NCBI RefSeq assembly: GCF_024734665.1
Contig: NZ_CP102931.1
Location: 6,570,001-6,634,000, forward strand
Length of the DNA: 64,000 nt
Direction: 5' to 3'
Source of the DNA: Variovorax paradoxus
GTDB lineage: Bacteria; Pseudomonadota; Gammaproteobacteria; Burkholderiales; Burkholderiaceae_C
Position numbers and translations under genes: made by a program. The notes beneath the pieces are model-generated. The model worked only from the letters and a program-made list of their open reading frames with translations, did no database searches and was not told the DNA's origin. Of this stretch, positions 41,148 to 50,842 are shown piece after piece (the first letter of the stretch is position 1; each line of letters begins with the position of its first letter).

Positions 41148-44100
41148 TCAGGATTTCCCCGGGCAGGAGAAGCCGTTCATCTGCGGCAGGCGCAGCGGGT
41201 TGTAGACGCTGTTGGCCGTCACCGCGAGCACGACCTTCTTGCCCTGCAGGTCGAAGCTGGCGTTGAACGATTCGGGCGAGCTGCCCGCGGAGATCGAGGC
41301 CTTGTCGAACAGCCTGTGCAGCGCCCACGGCCCTTCGGTCACGATGCCGCCCGCCGGCGTGCCGTTGGCTGTGGTCACCTGCAGGCGCACCTGGTTGCTG
41401 TTGCGCGGGCCGGGCCACTTGATGGTGCTGGGCGCCTGCGGGCCGTGTGCGTAGCGCACCGTCTGTCCGTCGACGTCGAGCGTGAACTGCGTGAGCGAGG
41501 CGTCCATGTCCTCGGGCCGGATGTCGATGGTGAACGAGGGCGTGCGCCCACCCGCCATGCCCGAGAAGAACACGTCGCGGATGGCCTGCGCCTTCTGGAA
41601 CGAATCGAGGTACGCCGAGCGCCCTGCGGCGCTGCCGTCCACGCCGCGCTTGAAGGCCCATGGGTTGACCGAGGTGTCGACCTGCGTGACGAGGTTCTTC
41701 TGGAAGAAGTCGTCCATCATCCCGCCCGGCGCGAACAGCTGCGCAAAGTCGCCCGAAGCAACGTCGCGGTTCGACCCGCGCGTGAACGGATAGCGCCCCG
41801 CAATCGCCTGGTTGCAGAACGAGCCGATGCTCGCCGCCGCGCTCTGCCCGATGTTCTGCCGCGTTACCGCTGCCGCCTTCGACGACGCGGTAGCCGACAG
41901 ATCGTTCAGCATCCCCTGGAACGGCACCGGCAGGCGCCCGGCTTCCGCCTGCACCTTGGTGACCGAATCGCTGGTCGGCGGGATGTTGCCGCTGCGCAGC
42001 GCGGTGTCGGTGGCGGTGAGGTAGTTGTAGAGCTCGTTGATGAGCGCGGCCGTCGCATCGATGGGCGCCTGCCCGCCCTGCTTGGGCGCGGTCACCATGC
42101 GGCGCAGCGGCTCGAAGTGGTTGTCCACCAGCGACTCGGGGCGGTCTACCCGCGTGTTGCGGCGCTGGCTGCCGTCGGGCTGGCCGATGAGCTGCTCGAT
42201 GCGCTCGCGCGTGCTCTGCACGCGGTTCTGCGCCTGGTCGAGCAGGCTGCGCGCGGCCTCGTCGTGGTTGCGCAGCAGGTCGGTCTCGCGCGCCGCGCCG
42301 CGGATGAGCCGCGACATCGGCGACTCCGCGGTCGAGAGCACGCGCGTCATCTGGATGCTCTGCAGCAGCGAGCGGCTGTCGGCCAGGCGGATGTCGACGA
42401 GGTAGTCATCCCACACCTTGATGTAGTCGGTGAGGTAGAGCCGGCGCACTTCACGCAGCAGCAGTTCGCGCGAGGTGATGTCGGCGATGCCGGGCGCGCG
42501 GATCTGCAGCACCCAGCGGTCTTCCTGTTCGAGCGACAGCGTGGTCTCGGCGATGCGCTTGTCGAAGATGTCCCAGTAGCCGCGATAGGTGAAGAGCGTG
42601 GGAATGCCGTCGGTCAGCGGCTTGCCGCTCGCACGTCGGATGACCAGCGCCGACTCGGCACCGCCCGCCTCGGCGATGGTGAAAGCATTGGGCTGGCTGG
42701 TCTGCAGCAGGATGCGGCGCAGCCGCGCGTACGAGCGCTGCGCCAGCGGCACGCCGGCCAGGCGCTCGCGCGTCTGCATGATCAGGCGGTCGTCCTTCGC
42801 GAAGGGCGAAGTCAGCACGCGCCCCACGAACAGCGCCTTCAGGTGCGATTCGAGGTTCGCGCGCTGCTCGCGCGTGAGCGAAGCGCCGATCTTGCGGTCT
42901 ACGTCGGCGAGCAGCCAGGCCTGCAGGAAGTCGGCGTCGTAGCGCTCTGCGTCGTACAGCATGAGATACGCCTTGAGCGCCTCATAGCTGTATTCGGCGT
43001 CGATCTTCGCAGCGTCGCGCAGCGACTGCTCGACGCGCTGCGCGGCCTGCGGCAGCAGCACCGTCTCCAGCGCGCGCTGGTACACGCCATCGGTCGCGGC
43101 CTGCAGCTTTTCGCCCTGGTAGAGGCCGAAGCGGTAGGAGGTGGGCGGATCGCCGATGTCGAAGTGGTTCGACTTCGGCAGGTCGCGCAGCTTGTCGAGG
43201 ATGAGCAGCGAGCTTGCAATGTCGCCGCTCGAATCGACCACCGTGGGCAGCTCACCGCGCGCGGCGGCCTTGTTGAAGGCCTTGGCGTTGGTGTCGACCT
43301 CGGCCACGTAGTCCTTGTTGTTGCGCCAGCTGTTCACGCAGGCACCCAGGAACAGCACCAGCAGCACGCCAATGGCGCTGTAGCCCGCGATGTCGATGGC
43401 CCGTTTGCGCCGGTACCAGCGCAGGTTGGTGCCGGCCACGCCCGCGTCGCGGAAGATCACCTGCTGCAGCAGTTCCTTCAGGAAGTAGCTCTTGCCCGGG
43501 CCCGGCGGCGGCGCCGGCGGCGCGTTGACCTGCAGGTAGCGCTTGATGGCGCCCATCACGCGGTCGAAGGCCGTGCCCTCCTGCGTGCCGCTGGTGAAGT
43601 ACACGCCGCGCAGCATCGACGCGGCCTCGAACTTCGAGGGGTTGAATACGTCGGCCAGGAAGGTGCCGAGGATGTCCTCGAAGCTCGCGAACTGCTGCGG
43701 CAGCAGGTAGGCCTGCGCGCGGCGCATCGGGTCGGACTCGGCCGCCAGCAGCTCGGGCAGGCGTTCGTCCAGGCGCTGGTGCAGCAGCTTGTATTCCTGG
43801 TGGAAACGCTCGCGCAGGTCGCCGCTGCCCACCGGAGCCGCGCCCTTGCCGGCCTTGTTCGCCGGGTTGCCCTGAATGGGGAAGGTGAAGCCCCACACCT
43901 GCTGCCGCTCTGCACGGCCCAGCGAGCCGAAGTACTCGTTGAAGCCCGCCAGCAGGTCGGTCTTGGTGACCAGCACGTACACCGGGAAGTCGATGCCCAG
44001 GTCGTTGCGCAGCTCCAGCAGCCGCTTGCGCAGCGCCATCGCATGGCGCGCGCGCTGCGCGTCGTCGGCCAGCGGCAGGTCGGCAATGCTGATGGTGAGG

Positions 44101-44807
44101 ATCGCACCGTTGATCGGCTGGCGCGGACGGAACTTCTTCAGCAGATCGATGAAGCCCTTCCACTCGCCCTCGTCGGTCTCGCGATTGCTCTCGTGCGTGG
44201 TGTAGCGGCCCGCGGTGTCGATCAACACTGCTTCGTTGGTGAACCACCAGTCGCAGTTGCGCGTGCCGCCGATGCCGCGCACCGCGGCCTTGCCGAGCTG
44301 GTCGGCCAGCGGAAAGTCGAGGTCGGAATTCACCAGCGCGGTGGTCTTGCCCGAGCCCGGCGCGCCGATGAAGATGTACCAGGGCAGCTGGTACAGGTAC
44401 TGCCGGTCGAACAGCGAGAAGCGCCCGCCGGACTTGCCATCGGCTCCTTCGCCGAAGCGCATGTTCTTCAGGATGGCCGTGGCGTCGGTGAAGCCGCTTT
44501 GCAGCTCCTTGATCTCGGGCGCGTCCTCGGGCTTGGCTTCCTTCTCTTTCTTGGAAGGGGTGCGCAGCTGGTTGAGCAGTTGTGCATTGAGCCGGCGCTC
44601 GCGCCACTTGCGGTAGATGACGCGTGCGATCCAGATCGCGAACATCAGCGCGATGACCACGATGCGCACGATCTCGTCTTCGAGCGGGCGGTAGCGGCCC
44701 ACCGCTATGGCCGGGCCGATGATCCAGATCAGGAAGGCGAGCGCGACCAGGCCCAGAAAGACCCACAGATCGCGGCTGATGAGAAAACGGAAGATGGCGC
44801 GCAGCAT
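41148..44807 (-). CDS. tssM: T6SS membrane complex protein TssM (IcmF)
   Basis: 1,219 residues, typical. N-terminal membrane helices LWVFLGLVALAFLIWIIGPA and IVRIVVIALMFAIWIARVIY, then the cytoplasmic NTPase domain with GAPGSGKTTALVNSD (about residue 133) and DTAGRY, a third helix YSAIGVLLVLFLGACV near residue 430, and a long periplasmic part that contacts TssJ. TssM spans the envelope with TssL and TssJ. ATG at 44807 overlaps the tssL stop (TGATG). Confidence 0.97.
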   Translation of the reverse strand: MLRAIFRFLISRDLWVFLGLVALAFLIWIIGPAIAVGRYRPLEDEIVRIVVIALMFAIWIARVIYRKWRERRLNAQLLNQLRTPSKKEKEAKPEDAPEIKELQSGFTDATAILKNMRFGEGADGKSGGRFSLFDRQYLYQLPWYIFIGAPGSGKTTALVNSDLDFPLADQLGKAAVRGIGGTRNCDWWFTNEAVLIDTAGRYTTHESNRETDEGEWKGFIDLLKKFRPRQPINGAILTISIADLPLADDAQRARHAMALRKRLLELRNDLGIDFPVYVLVTKTDLLAGFNEYFGSLGRAERQQVWGFTFPIQGNPANKAGKGAAPVGSGDLRERFHQEYKLLHQRLDERLPELLAAESDPMRRAQAYLLPQQFASFEDILGTFLADVFNPSKFEAASMLRGVYFTSGTQEGTAFDRVMGAIKRYLQVNAPPAPPPGPGKSYFLKELLQQVIFRDAGVAGTNLRWYRRKRAIDIAGYSAIGVLLVLFLGACVNSWRNNKDYVAEVDTNAKAFNKAAARGELPTVVDSSGDIASSLLILDKLRDLPKSNHFDIGDPPTSYRFGLYQGEKLQAATDGVYQRALETVLLPQAAQRVEQSLRDAAKIDAEYSYEALKAYLMLYDAERYDADFLQAWLLADVDRKIGASLTREQRANLESHLKALFVGRVLTSPFAKDDRLIMQTRERLAGVPLAQRSYARLRRILLQTSQPNAFTIAEAGGAESALVIRRASGKPLTDGIPTLFTYRGYWDIFDKRIAETTLSLEQEDRWVLQIRAPGIADITSRELLLREVRRLYLTDYIKVWDDYLVDIRLADSRSLLQSIQMTRVLSTAESPMSRLIRGAARETDLLRNHDEAARSLLDQAQNRVQSTRERIEQLIGQPDGSQRRNTRVDRPESLVDNHFEPLRRMVTAPKQGGQAPIDATAALINELYNYLTATDTALRSGNIPPTSDSVTKVQAEAGRLPVPFQGMLNDLSATASSKAAAVTRQNIGQSAAASIGSFCNQAIAGRYPFTRGSNRDVASGDFAQLFAPGGMMDDFFQKNLVTQVDTSVNPWAFKRGVDGSAAGRSAYLDSFQKAQAIRDVFFSGMAGGRTPSFTIDIRPEDMDASLTQFTLDVDGQTVRYAHGPQAPSTIKWPGPRNSNQVRLQVTTANGTPAGGIVTEGPWALHRLFDKASISAGSSPESFNASFDLQGKKVVLAVTANSVYNPLRLPQMNGFSCPGKS

Positions 44808-46216
44808 CAGCGGGTGCCTCCGGGCTGCGGTGCTGGAGCGGCAAGCGGCGCAGAGTTGGCGGGCACGCCGGCCACAGGCGCCACCAGCAGCGTCACCTCG
44901 ACGCGGCGATTGCGCGCGCGGTTGGCCGCGGAGTCGTTGGGCACGAGCGGGTCGGCATCGCCGCGGCCTTCGGCGCGCAGGCGTTCGGGGCGCGCAAGGC
45001 GCGTGGCGATCATTTTCTTCACCGCGTCGGCGCGGGCCTGCGAGAGTTGCCAGTTGGAGGGAAAGCGCACGCTGCGGATCGGCTGGTCGTCACTGAAGCC
45101 GCTGACCAGCACGTTGCCGTCCACGGCGTTGAGCGCATCAGCCACGCGCGCGAGCACCGGCGCATAGCGGTCGAGCACGCGGTCGGAGCCCGACGCGAAC
45201 AGGCCGTCACCGCGCAGCACCACCACGCTGCGGTCGGCCTCGTCGCGCACGGTCAGCAGGCCGTCGCGGATCTCGGGTTCGAGAAAACGCTGCAGGCGCG
45301 GCGTTGGCGCTGGCATGACGACGGCGCGCGCGGTCTGCGGCAGGCGTACCGCGTTGACGGCCGCGAAAGCACCGTCGGAATGGCCAGCGAGGTTGAAGGT
45401 GAGCAGCGCGAACACGACGAGCAGCAGCACCGCCGCCACCGCGCCCACCGCCCACACGGGCAGCCAGTTGCGTGTGCGGCGCACCGGTGCACTCGCGTCC
45501 TGCCAATGCGGCGACAGCGGCACGGCGATTTCGCCGCGCGTCTGCCGGATGATCTGCAGCAGCCGCTGCTTGAGCGTTTCGAGCTGCGTGCGGCCGTTGT
45601 CGATGACGCGGAAGCGCCCCTCGAAACCCATGGCCAGGCAGAAGTAGATGAGCTCGATCAGGTGCAGGTGCTGCTGCGGGTTCTGCACCAGGCGTGACAG
45701 CAGCTGGAAGAACTTCTCGCCGCCCCAGGTCTCGTTGTGGAACATCACGAGCAGGCTCTGCGACGACCAGATGCTGCCGCCCCACGGCGTGAGCGCGGCG
45801 GCCTCGTCGACTGCCGTACACAGGCAGTAGCGCGCACCGATGATCACTTCGGGTGAGATGCCCGCCTGCTGCGCGCGCGTTTCGAAGCGGCGCACTTCAT
45901 CGACGAGGTGCTCGCGCAGCTGCGCGGGCGCGGGATGGTGGCCGGTGGCGCGGATCTGCGGGATCAGGTCGAGCAGCGGATTGGCGGCCGCCACCAGCGG
46001 GTTGTTGCCCGCAAGCGCCGTGTCGCCCGCATGCGGACGCCGTGCGTCGTGCCATGCGGTGAAGGATTCGGGCTGCGCGCCAAGGCCGCTACCACCGCGC
46101 GAGGCATTCGGCATGCCACCTGCGTCGCCCATTGCATTGCCGCCGCCGGGATTCGGCGGCACGAAGCCTCCCGGACCGACGGCCATGTCGTTGACACCGT
46201 TCATAGAGTCCCTCAC
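44807..46216 (-). CDS. tssL: T6SS protein TssL with C-terminal OmpA-like domain
   Basis: 469 residues from GTG 46216 (or 465 from ATG 46204). A Gly/Pro-rich N-terminus is followed by the IcmH/DotU cytoplasmic domain (YCLCTAVDEAALTPWGG, WGGEKFFQLLSRLVQNPQQH), one helix near residue 265 (AVGAVAAVLLLVVFALLTF), and a periplasmic OmpA-like peptidoglycan-binding domain (VSGFSDDQPIRS, NWQLSQARADAVKKM, GRGDADPLVPN...NRRVEV). This is the extended form that anchors the complex to the cell wall. It overlaps tssK (GTGA). Confidence 0.95.
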   Translation of the reverse strand: MRDSMNGVNDMAVGPGGFVPPNPGGGNAMGDAGGMPNASRGGSGLGAQPESFTAWHDARRPHAGDTALAGNNPLVAAANPLLDLIPQIRATGHHPAPAQLREHLVDEVRRFETRAQQAGISPEVIIGARYCLCTAVDEAAALTPWGGSIWSSQSLLVMFHNETWGGEKFFQLLSRLVQNPQQHLHLIELIYFCLAMGFEGRFRVIDNGRTQLETLKQRLLQIIRQTRGEIAVPLSPHWQDASAPVRRTRNWLPVWAVGAVAAVLLLVVFALLTFNLAGHSDGAFAAVNAVRLPQTARAVVMPAPTPRLQRFLEPEIRDGLLTVRDEADRSVVVLRGDGLFASGSDRVLDRYAPVLARVADALNAVDGNVLVSGFSDDQPIRSVRFPSNWQLSQARADAVKKMIATRLARPERLRAEGRGDADPLVPNDSAANRARNRRVEVTLLVAPVAGVPANSAPLAAPAPQPGGTR

Positions 46217-47589
46217 GGACGGATGGCCCAGAACTCCATGGCCAGCCCGGGAAAGTCACCGGCCAGGTGCATCGCCACGCCGCCCGATTTTTCGAGCTGG
46301 CGCCACATGTCGCCGCTCTTGTCGAGTTCGAAATAGTGGTAGCCCGCGTTGTACGGAATCTGCCGCGGCGCCACCGGCAGCGGGCGCACCACCACGCCGG
46401 GCAATTGCAGCTGCACAAGGTCGCGGATGCGTTCGACCGAGCCGATCTTCACCTGCGTGGGGAAGCGCTGCTGAATGGCATCGGCCGGCAGGTCGGCATG
46501 CACTGCGAGCACGAAGCCCGCGTTGCGCACCAGCACCGGGTCGGGCATGCGGCCCACGCGCACGCCGTGGCTGCGCTCTTCGAGTTCGATGGCGATCGCG
46601 CTCTGTTCGAGCACGGCCGACAGCGAACGCCGAAGCTCTTCAAGCAGCGGGCGGATGCACTCGTTGAGGTTGTCGTGGTCGTATATCGGCCACAGCACCG
46701 GACGGCGCGTGGGCGATGTGTGCGTGGCCAGATGGCAGGCCAGCTTGAGCCAGTCGACGAACAGGTTTTCTGGGTGCACCTGCACCGCCTGCTGCGAATG
46801 CCACGTGAGCGCGAGATAGCGGTTGACCAGTTCGAGCAAGAGGAAGTCAGAGACCTCGCTCACGCCGCCGCGCCCCGGCTGCGACAGCCGCGAAGCCAAT
46901 GCCTCGGAGCGCTGCGTGAGCAGGCCGTGCAGCTCGGCGATCATGCTGCGCAGCATTGCGTGCGCGGAAGCGTCGAGCACCGGCGGAATGTAGTTGGCAT
47001 CGACCACCAGCTTGTGGTCGGTACGCCGCTCGATCACGCGCACCGCGCCAATGGCCTGCCATTCGGCGGTGAGCGAGGAAGCGCGCGCAAGACGCAAGCG
47101 CGGCGCGGCGAGCTGCAGCACGGCGGGGCCGAGAGCAACCGCGTTGCCGTCGTTAACTTCGCGCTCGATCACGCCGAAGCGCGCGGCCGAGCCTTCGTCT
47201 TCCGCGAAGATGACCTCTTCGCTGCCGGGCCTGCGCAACGGCAGCGCGAGCACGATGAGCTCGTCGGTGAGATCGGTCGGTACTTCATAAGGCAGCGGCG
47301 CGTCTTCGGCACCGAACGAGAACGGCGTGCCGTCGGGCATCACGCCCGCGCCGCCGAGCAGCGACACACGGCCCAGCGCATACGCGTCGCGGTCGATCTC
47401 CAGACTCAGCCAGCCCCAATAGGCACCTTGCAGGCCTGCGGTGCGCCGGGTCACGTATTGCTCGACATAGCGTTCCATTTGCTGGAAATGCTGCGGCCGC
47501 AGGTACATCCCTTCGGACCACACCACACGATTCGCCAATGCCTGCGGATGGGCGCCATTCTTTGCGGCGCCCGAATTGCGAACTGTCAC
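46213..47589 (-). CDS. tssK: T6SS baseplate protein TssK
   Basis: 458 residues. RVVWSEGMYLRPQHFQQMERYVEQ at the N-terminus is diagnostic. TssK links the baseplate to the TssM/TssL membrane complex. GTG at 47589 lies 7 bases after AGGAGG; a TTG three bases earlier is less well spaced. The 174 bases upstream to tssJ hold no obvious gene and only weak promoter-like elements. Confidence 0.96.
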   Translation of the reverse strand: MTVRNSGAAKNGAHPQALANRVVWSEGMYLRPQHFQQMERYVEQYVTRRTAGLQGAYWGWLSLEIDRDAYALGRVSLLGGAGVMPDGTPFSFGAEDAPLPYEVPTDLTDELIVLALPLRRPGSEEVIFAEDEGSAARFGVIEREVNDGNAVALGPAVLQLAAPRLRLARASSLTAEWQAIGAVRVIERRTDHKLVVDANYIPPVLDASAHAMLRSMIAELHGLLTQRSEALASRLSQPGRGGVSEVSDFLLLELVNRYLALTWHSQQAVQVHPENLFVDWLKLACHLATHTSPTRRPVLWPIYDHDNLNECIRPLLEELRRSLSAVLEQSAIAIELEERSHGVRVGRMPDPVLVRNAGFVLAVHADLPADAIQQRFPTQVKIGSVERIRDLVQLQLPGVVVRPLPVAPRQIPYNAGYHYFELDKSGDMWRQLEKSGGVAMHLAGDFPGLAMEFWAIRP

Positions 47590-47763
47590 CAAAAGACCTC
47601 CTGGGGTGTGCTCACATCGAAGCGGGAGATGCGCTGAGGAGCGGCCTCCCGGTCCACTTGTTTTGCTCCTGATGCTACACGGCGCGTCTTACGTTTTGCA
47701 CCGCATTTCACTCAAGAATTTCTCGCACTTTCGTACTAGCAGACCAACACCCCAAGCCGAAAG

Positions 47764-48282
47764 TTAACGACTTGGTAGCAGCTCTATGCCCGTCTTGCGC
47801 ACGGCAACGTGCACGGCCTGCTCGCTCGGCGAAAACTGCCACACCTTGTACAGGTTGGTTTGCTTCGGTTCCTTCAGCGGCAACACGATGCGCCAGCGTG
47901 CGGCCTCGAGTTTGCGATAGCCTGCAATGATGCCGATGGCGCGCGAGTCGAGTCCTGCCTCGCGCTTGAACACACGCTCTTCGCCGCTGCGCATGATGGC
48001 CTGGTCGGCGTTGACGAGCTCGGTCATGAGCGTCTCGCGGTCACGGTCCTGTAGTGCAAAGTAGTCTGCTGTTTCGAAGTTACCGGAAGATTTCAGTTCG
48101 AAGACCTTCACGAGGATGGGTGCGGCCTGACCGCGTCCGTCGGGGTTGACGCCATCGTCGATCTTGACTGTGATGGCATAGGGCGTGGGCATGGACTTGG
48201 CTGTCGATGCGCATCCGCTGATGAGGCCCGCAAACAACGGTGTGGTGGCAAGTGCGCCTTGTAGCAAGCTTCGTCGATGCAT
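47764..48282 (-). CDS. tssJ: T6SS outer-membrane lipoprotein TssJ
   Basis: 172 residues. Signal with lipobox LFAGLISGCAS, so Cys24 is lipidated, then the transthyretin-like TssJ fold (ILVKVFELKSSGNFETADYFALQDRDRETL, GYRKLEAARWRIVLPL). It binds the TssM periplasmic tail. First gene of the tssJ-K-L-M-tagF-ppkA run and divergent from the TssQ-like lipoprotein. Confidence 0.93.
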   Translation of the reverse strand: MHRRSLLQGALATTPLFAGLISGCASTAKSMPTPYAITVKIDDGVNPDGRGQAAPILVKVFELKSSGNFETADYFALQDRDRETLMTELVNADQAIMRSGEERVFKREAGLDSRAIGIIAGYRKLEAARWRIVLPLKEPKQTNLYKVWQFSPSEQAVHVAVRKTGIELLPSR

Positions 48283-48323
48283 TGAAATCTCCCCGAGGGT
48301 TCGCGGCCTATATTATCGAAGTC

Positions 48324-48345
48324 ATGCGCACTTACGATGGCGCAT
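48324..48345. promoter_or_regulatory. Inverted repeat in the tssJ/tssQ divergent region
   Basis: ATGCGC, ten bases, GCGCAT: a perfect 6-base inverted repeat in the 129-base gap between the two divergent T6SS transcription units. It may be a regulator site; the arms are short and no family is recognised. Confidence 0.35.
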
Positions 48346-48411
48346 AACGTGCATGTCGCAACACAGCGGCACACTATCTCAAGCATTCCTTTTGCAAGGT
48401 AGGAGAGAAGA

Positions 48412-48819
48412 TTGAAGTCATGTCTGCCTGCTTTGGCGTTCGCTCTTTTCGTGGTCGCGGGTTGCACGACCACACCACCGCCAGAGCCCGCGCCGCAACC
48501 CGAACGACTGAGCCAGCAAGTGGCGCGCACCACGCTCGAGAAGGCGCAGCAAGCGTATGACGAAGGCGACTATGCCAAGGCCGTCAGCACGCTCAAGAGC
48601 GGCGGCGTGTCGGTATTCGAAGGTGCCGAGCCGGGCACCCGGCTCGATGCGATGAAGCTCGAGGCCTTCAGCTACTGCGTGGCCAACCAGATCGCCGAGT
48701 GCCGCAACCAGTTCCGCAAGATCCTCGATGCGTTCCCGACCTTCGAGCTCAACGTGGCGGAGCGCAAGCATCCGGTGTGGGGCCCCGCGTTCGAGGCCGC
48801 CAGGCGAATGAAGCGTTGA
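48412..48819 (+). CDS. TssQ-like T6SS-associated lipoprotein
   Basis: 135 residues from TTG 48412, which has AGGAGAG 4 bases upstream; no better ATG exists before the signal. MKSCLPALAFALFVVAGCTT has a lipobox (VVAGC), followed by a Pro-rich linker and helical TPR-like repeats (AQQAYDEGDYAKAVSTLKSG, CRNQFRKILDAFPTFELN). Small TPR lipoproteins of this kind lie beside tagH in Variovorax/Burkholderia-type T6SS loci. Precise role unknown; probably outer-membrane, periplasm-facing. Confidence 0.75.
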   Translation: MKSCLPALAFALFVVAGCTTTPPPEPAPQPERLSQQVARTTLEKAQQAYDEGDYAKAVSTLKSGGVSVFEGAEPGTRLDAMKLEAFSYCVANQIAECRNQFRKILDAFPTFELNVAERKHPVWGPAFEAARRMKR

Positions 48820-48877
48820 TGAAGAACATCGCGGCGGCCCCGGTGCCGCGGCGCGAGACGACGAACACGGAGAAGCC

Positions 48878-50842
48878 ATGCGTTGGACAGTGATCGAACA
48901 TGCCGGCAGGCCGGTGACCGCGGGCCCCTCGGCATTGCTCGCCGCGCCCGGCGGAACGATCGGACGCAGCCCCGACAACCACCTCGTGCTGCCCGACGAG
49001 CAGCGGCAGATCTCGCGCCTGCAGGCCACCGTGCGCTTCGACGAAGACGGCATGGCGGTACTGCGCAACATGAGCGCGGTGCTGCCGATCAGCGTGAACG
49101 GACACACGCTCGCGCACGAGCAGGAAGCGCGCGTGGCCGATGGCGACCGCGTCGCGATCGGAAGCTATTTGCTGGAGGCCGCGAGCGCGCAGCGCGCGGC
49201 GCCTGTGATGGCTGCGGCTCCAGTTCCGCCTCCTCCACCACCTCCCCCGCCGCCACTGCAATCGATGCAGCCGCCAATGGCCGCGCCGATGTCGGCGAGC
49301 CCTATCGATGCGCTGCTGCCTTCCTCCGGCGCATCCGACGTGTTCTCCGATCTGTTCGGCGAAGGCGCGCTGCCCATCGGCGACACGCAACCCACGGTGG
49401 CGATGCCGCCGCCGCGGCAGGCAACGCCCATGCCGCCACCGATGCAGCCGCCCGCATTCGCTCCGGCGCCGCGCGAGTCCTTCGCCGCACCCTTGCAGCC
49501 GTCCGCGCCACCACCACCGCCGCAACCCAAGGTGAGCCCGCCCCCCGCCTCGTCACAGATCCCTTCTGCGGCTGACTGGGACGCCATCCTCGCCAACGCA
49601 CCGCGCCGCGTCGACAGCACGCCCGCGCCGATGCCCGACCCGATGGCGCATGAGCCCTTCGAGTTGCCGTCGCAGGCGCGCCGCAACCCGGTCGATCCGC
49701 TCGCGGAGCTGAATCCCGACGCAGCCAACGACATGTCAGACATGGCGCTCAAGCGCGGCGTCGATCCGCTCTCGTTCTTCGCGGCCGACGAGAGCGCGCA
49801 CTCGCCGCTGACCGATCCGCGCCCCACCGCGCTGACGCATACCGACCCGATGCTGCCGGGCGACACGCACCCCGCGCTCGACCTGTTGCAGAACAACAGA
49901 CCGGCCGTGCAGGGGTACAGCCATTCGAACCATACGCGGGAAGTGGCGGCTCAGTTCCGTCCGCCGACTCCGGTGGCGATGCCGGTGCCTGCGCCGGCAC
50001 CCGTGCCCGCCGTCGAACCTGTGAAGGTGGAGGCACCGCCGCCGCCACCACCGCCTGCGCCCGTTCCGCCGCCACCACCTCCTCCGCCGCCTCCCGCACC
50101 ACCGCCCGTGGTGCAAGAGAGCCCGCCCGAGCCGCCGCCTGTCGTGGCCCCGCCCGTGGCCGCCGAGCCCGCTGCCGCACCCGTCGCCGCAGCAGTAGCG
50201 CAGCTCGTGGCACAACAGCCCGCAGCCCCATCGTCCTCATCGGAAGCCCTCTTCAAGGCCTTTCTCGAAGGCGCGGGCGTGCCGGAAGTCGCTGGCCAGC
50301 AACCGCTTGACATCGAGGCCATGCAGCGCCTGGGCCGCATCATGCGGGCCTTCACCGACGGCACCATCGAACTGCTGTCCTCGCGCGCCATGCTCAAACG
50401 CGAGGTACGCGCCGAGATCACGATGATCGTGGACGAGGAGAACAACCCGTTCAAGATCCTGCCCAACGGCCGCGCCGTGCTGATGCAGATGTTCGGCGCG
50501 CGCATGCCCGGCTTTTTGCCGCCGGAGGCCGCCGTGCACGACGCGCTCGGCGACCTGCAGTCGCACCAGCTCGGCATGGTCGCCGGCATGCGCGCCGCAC
50601 TGCTCACGCTGCTCAAGCGCTTCGACCCCGCCGCGCTGAGCCGCGAGACCCCGCACGACGGCAGCCTGGGCGAGAAGCTGCTGCCCGGCGGCCGCGAGGC
50701 GCGCCTGTGGCGCGAGCTCCAGCAACTGCACACCGAAACGACCGCAGCCGTCGAAGACGACTTCCAGGCCGTGTTCGGTCGCGCCTTCCAGCAGGCCTAC
50801 GACAAGGAAATGGAACGGCTGAAGGAGGCGCGCCGTGCTTGA
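48878..50842 (+). CDS. tagH: T6SS FHA-domain protein TagH
   Basis: 654 residues. The N-terminal FHA domain (1-110) has GGTIGRSPDNHLVLPDEQRQISRLQATVRF and SVNGHTL, the phosphothreonine-binding site. A long Pro/Ala-rich linker (about 110-440) follows. The C-terminal 190 residues are the T6SS-specific domain (FLEGAGVPEVAGQQPLDIEA, MQRLGRIMRAFTDGTIELLS, RQFKEEMER-like tail). TagH is the scaffold phosphorylated by PpkA and dephosphorylated by PppA. Its end overlaps pppA by 8 bases. Confidence 0.9.
   Translation: MRWTVIEHAGRPVTAGPSALLAAPGGTIGRSPDNHLVLPDEQRQISRLQATVRFDEDGMAVLRNMSAVLPISVNGHTLAHEQEARVADGDRVAIGSYLLEAASAQRAAPVMAAAPVPPPPPPPPPPLQSMQPPMAAPMSASPIDALLPSSGASDVFSDLFGEGALPIGDTQPTVAMPPPRQATPMPPPMQPPAFAPAPRESFAAPLQPSAPPPPPQPKVSPPPASSQIPSAADWDAILANAPRRVDSTPAPMPDPMAHEPFELPSQARRNPVDPLAELNPDAANDMSDMALKRGVDPLSFFAADESAHSPLTDPRPTALTHTDPMLPGDTHPALDLLQNNRPAVQGYSHSNHTREVAAQFRPPTPVAMPVPAPAPVPAVEPVKVEAPPPPPPPAPVPPPPPPPPPPAPPPVVQESPPEPPPVVAPPVAAEPAAAPVAAAVAQLVAQQPAAPSSSSEALFKAFLEGAGVPEVAGQQPLDIEAMQRLGRIMRAFTDGTIELLSSRAMLKREVRAEITMIVDEENNPFKILPNGRAVLMQMFGARMPGFLPPEAAVHDALGDLQSHQLGMVAGMRAALLTLLKRFDPAALSRETPHDGSLGEKLLPGGREARLWRELQQLHTETTAAVEDDFQAVFGRAFQQAYDKEMERLKEARRA

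Noticed and set aside
41082..45167. Very long plus-strand frame (1,361 codons) opposite tssM
   Set aside because: Composition is the Arg/Ala/Val/His-rich shadow typical of GC-rich antisense frames; tssM on the other strand has clear motifs.
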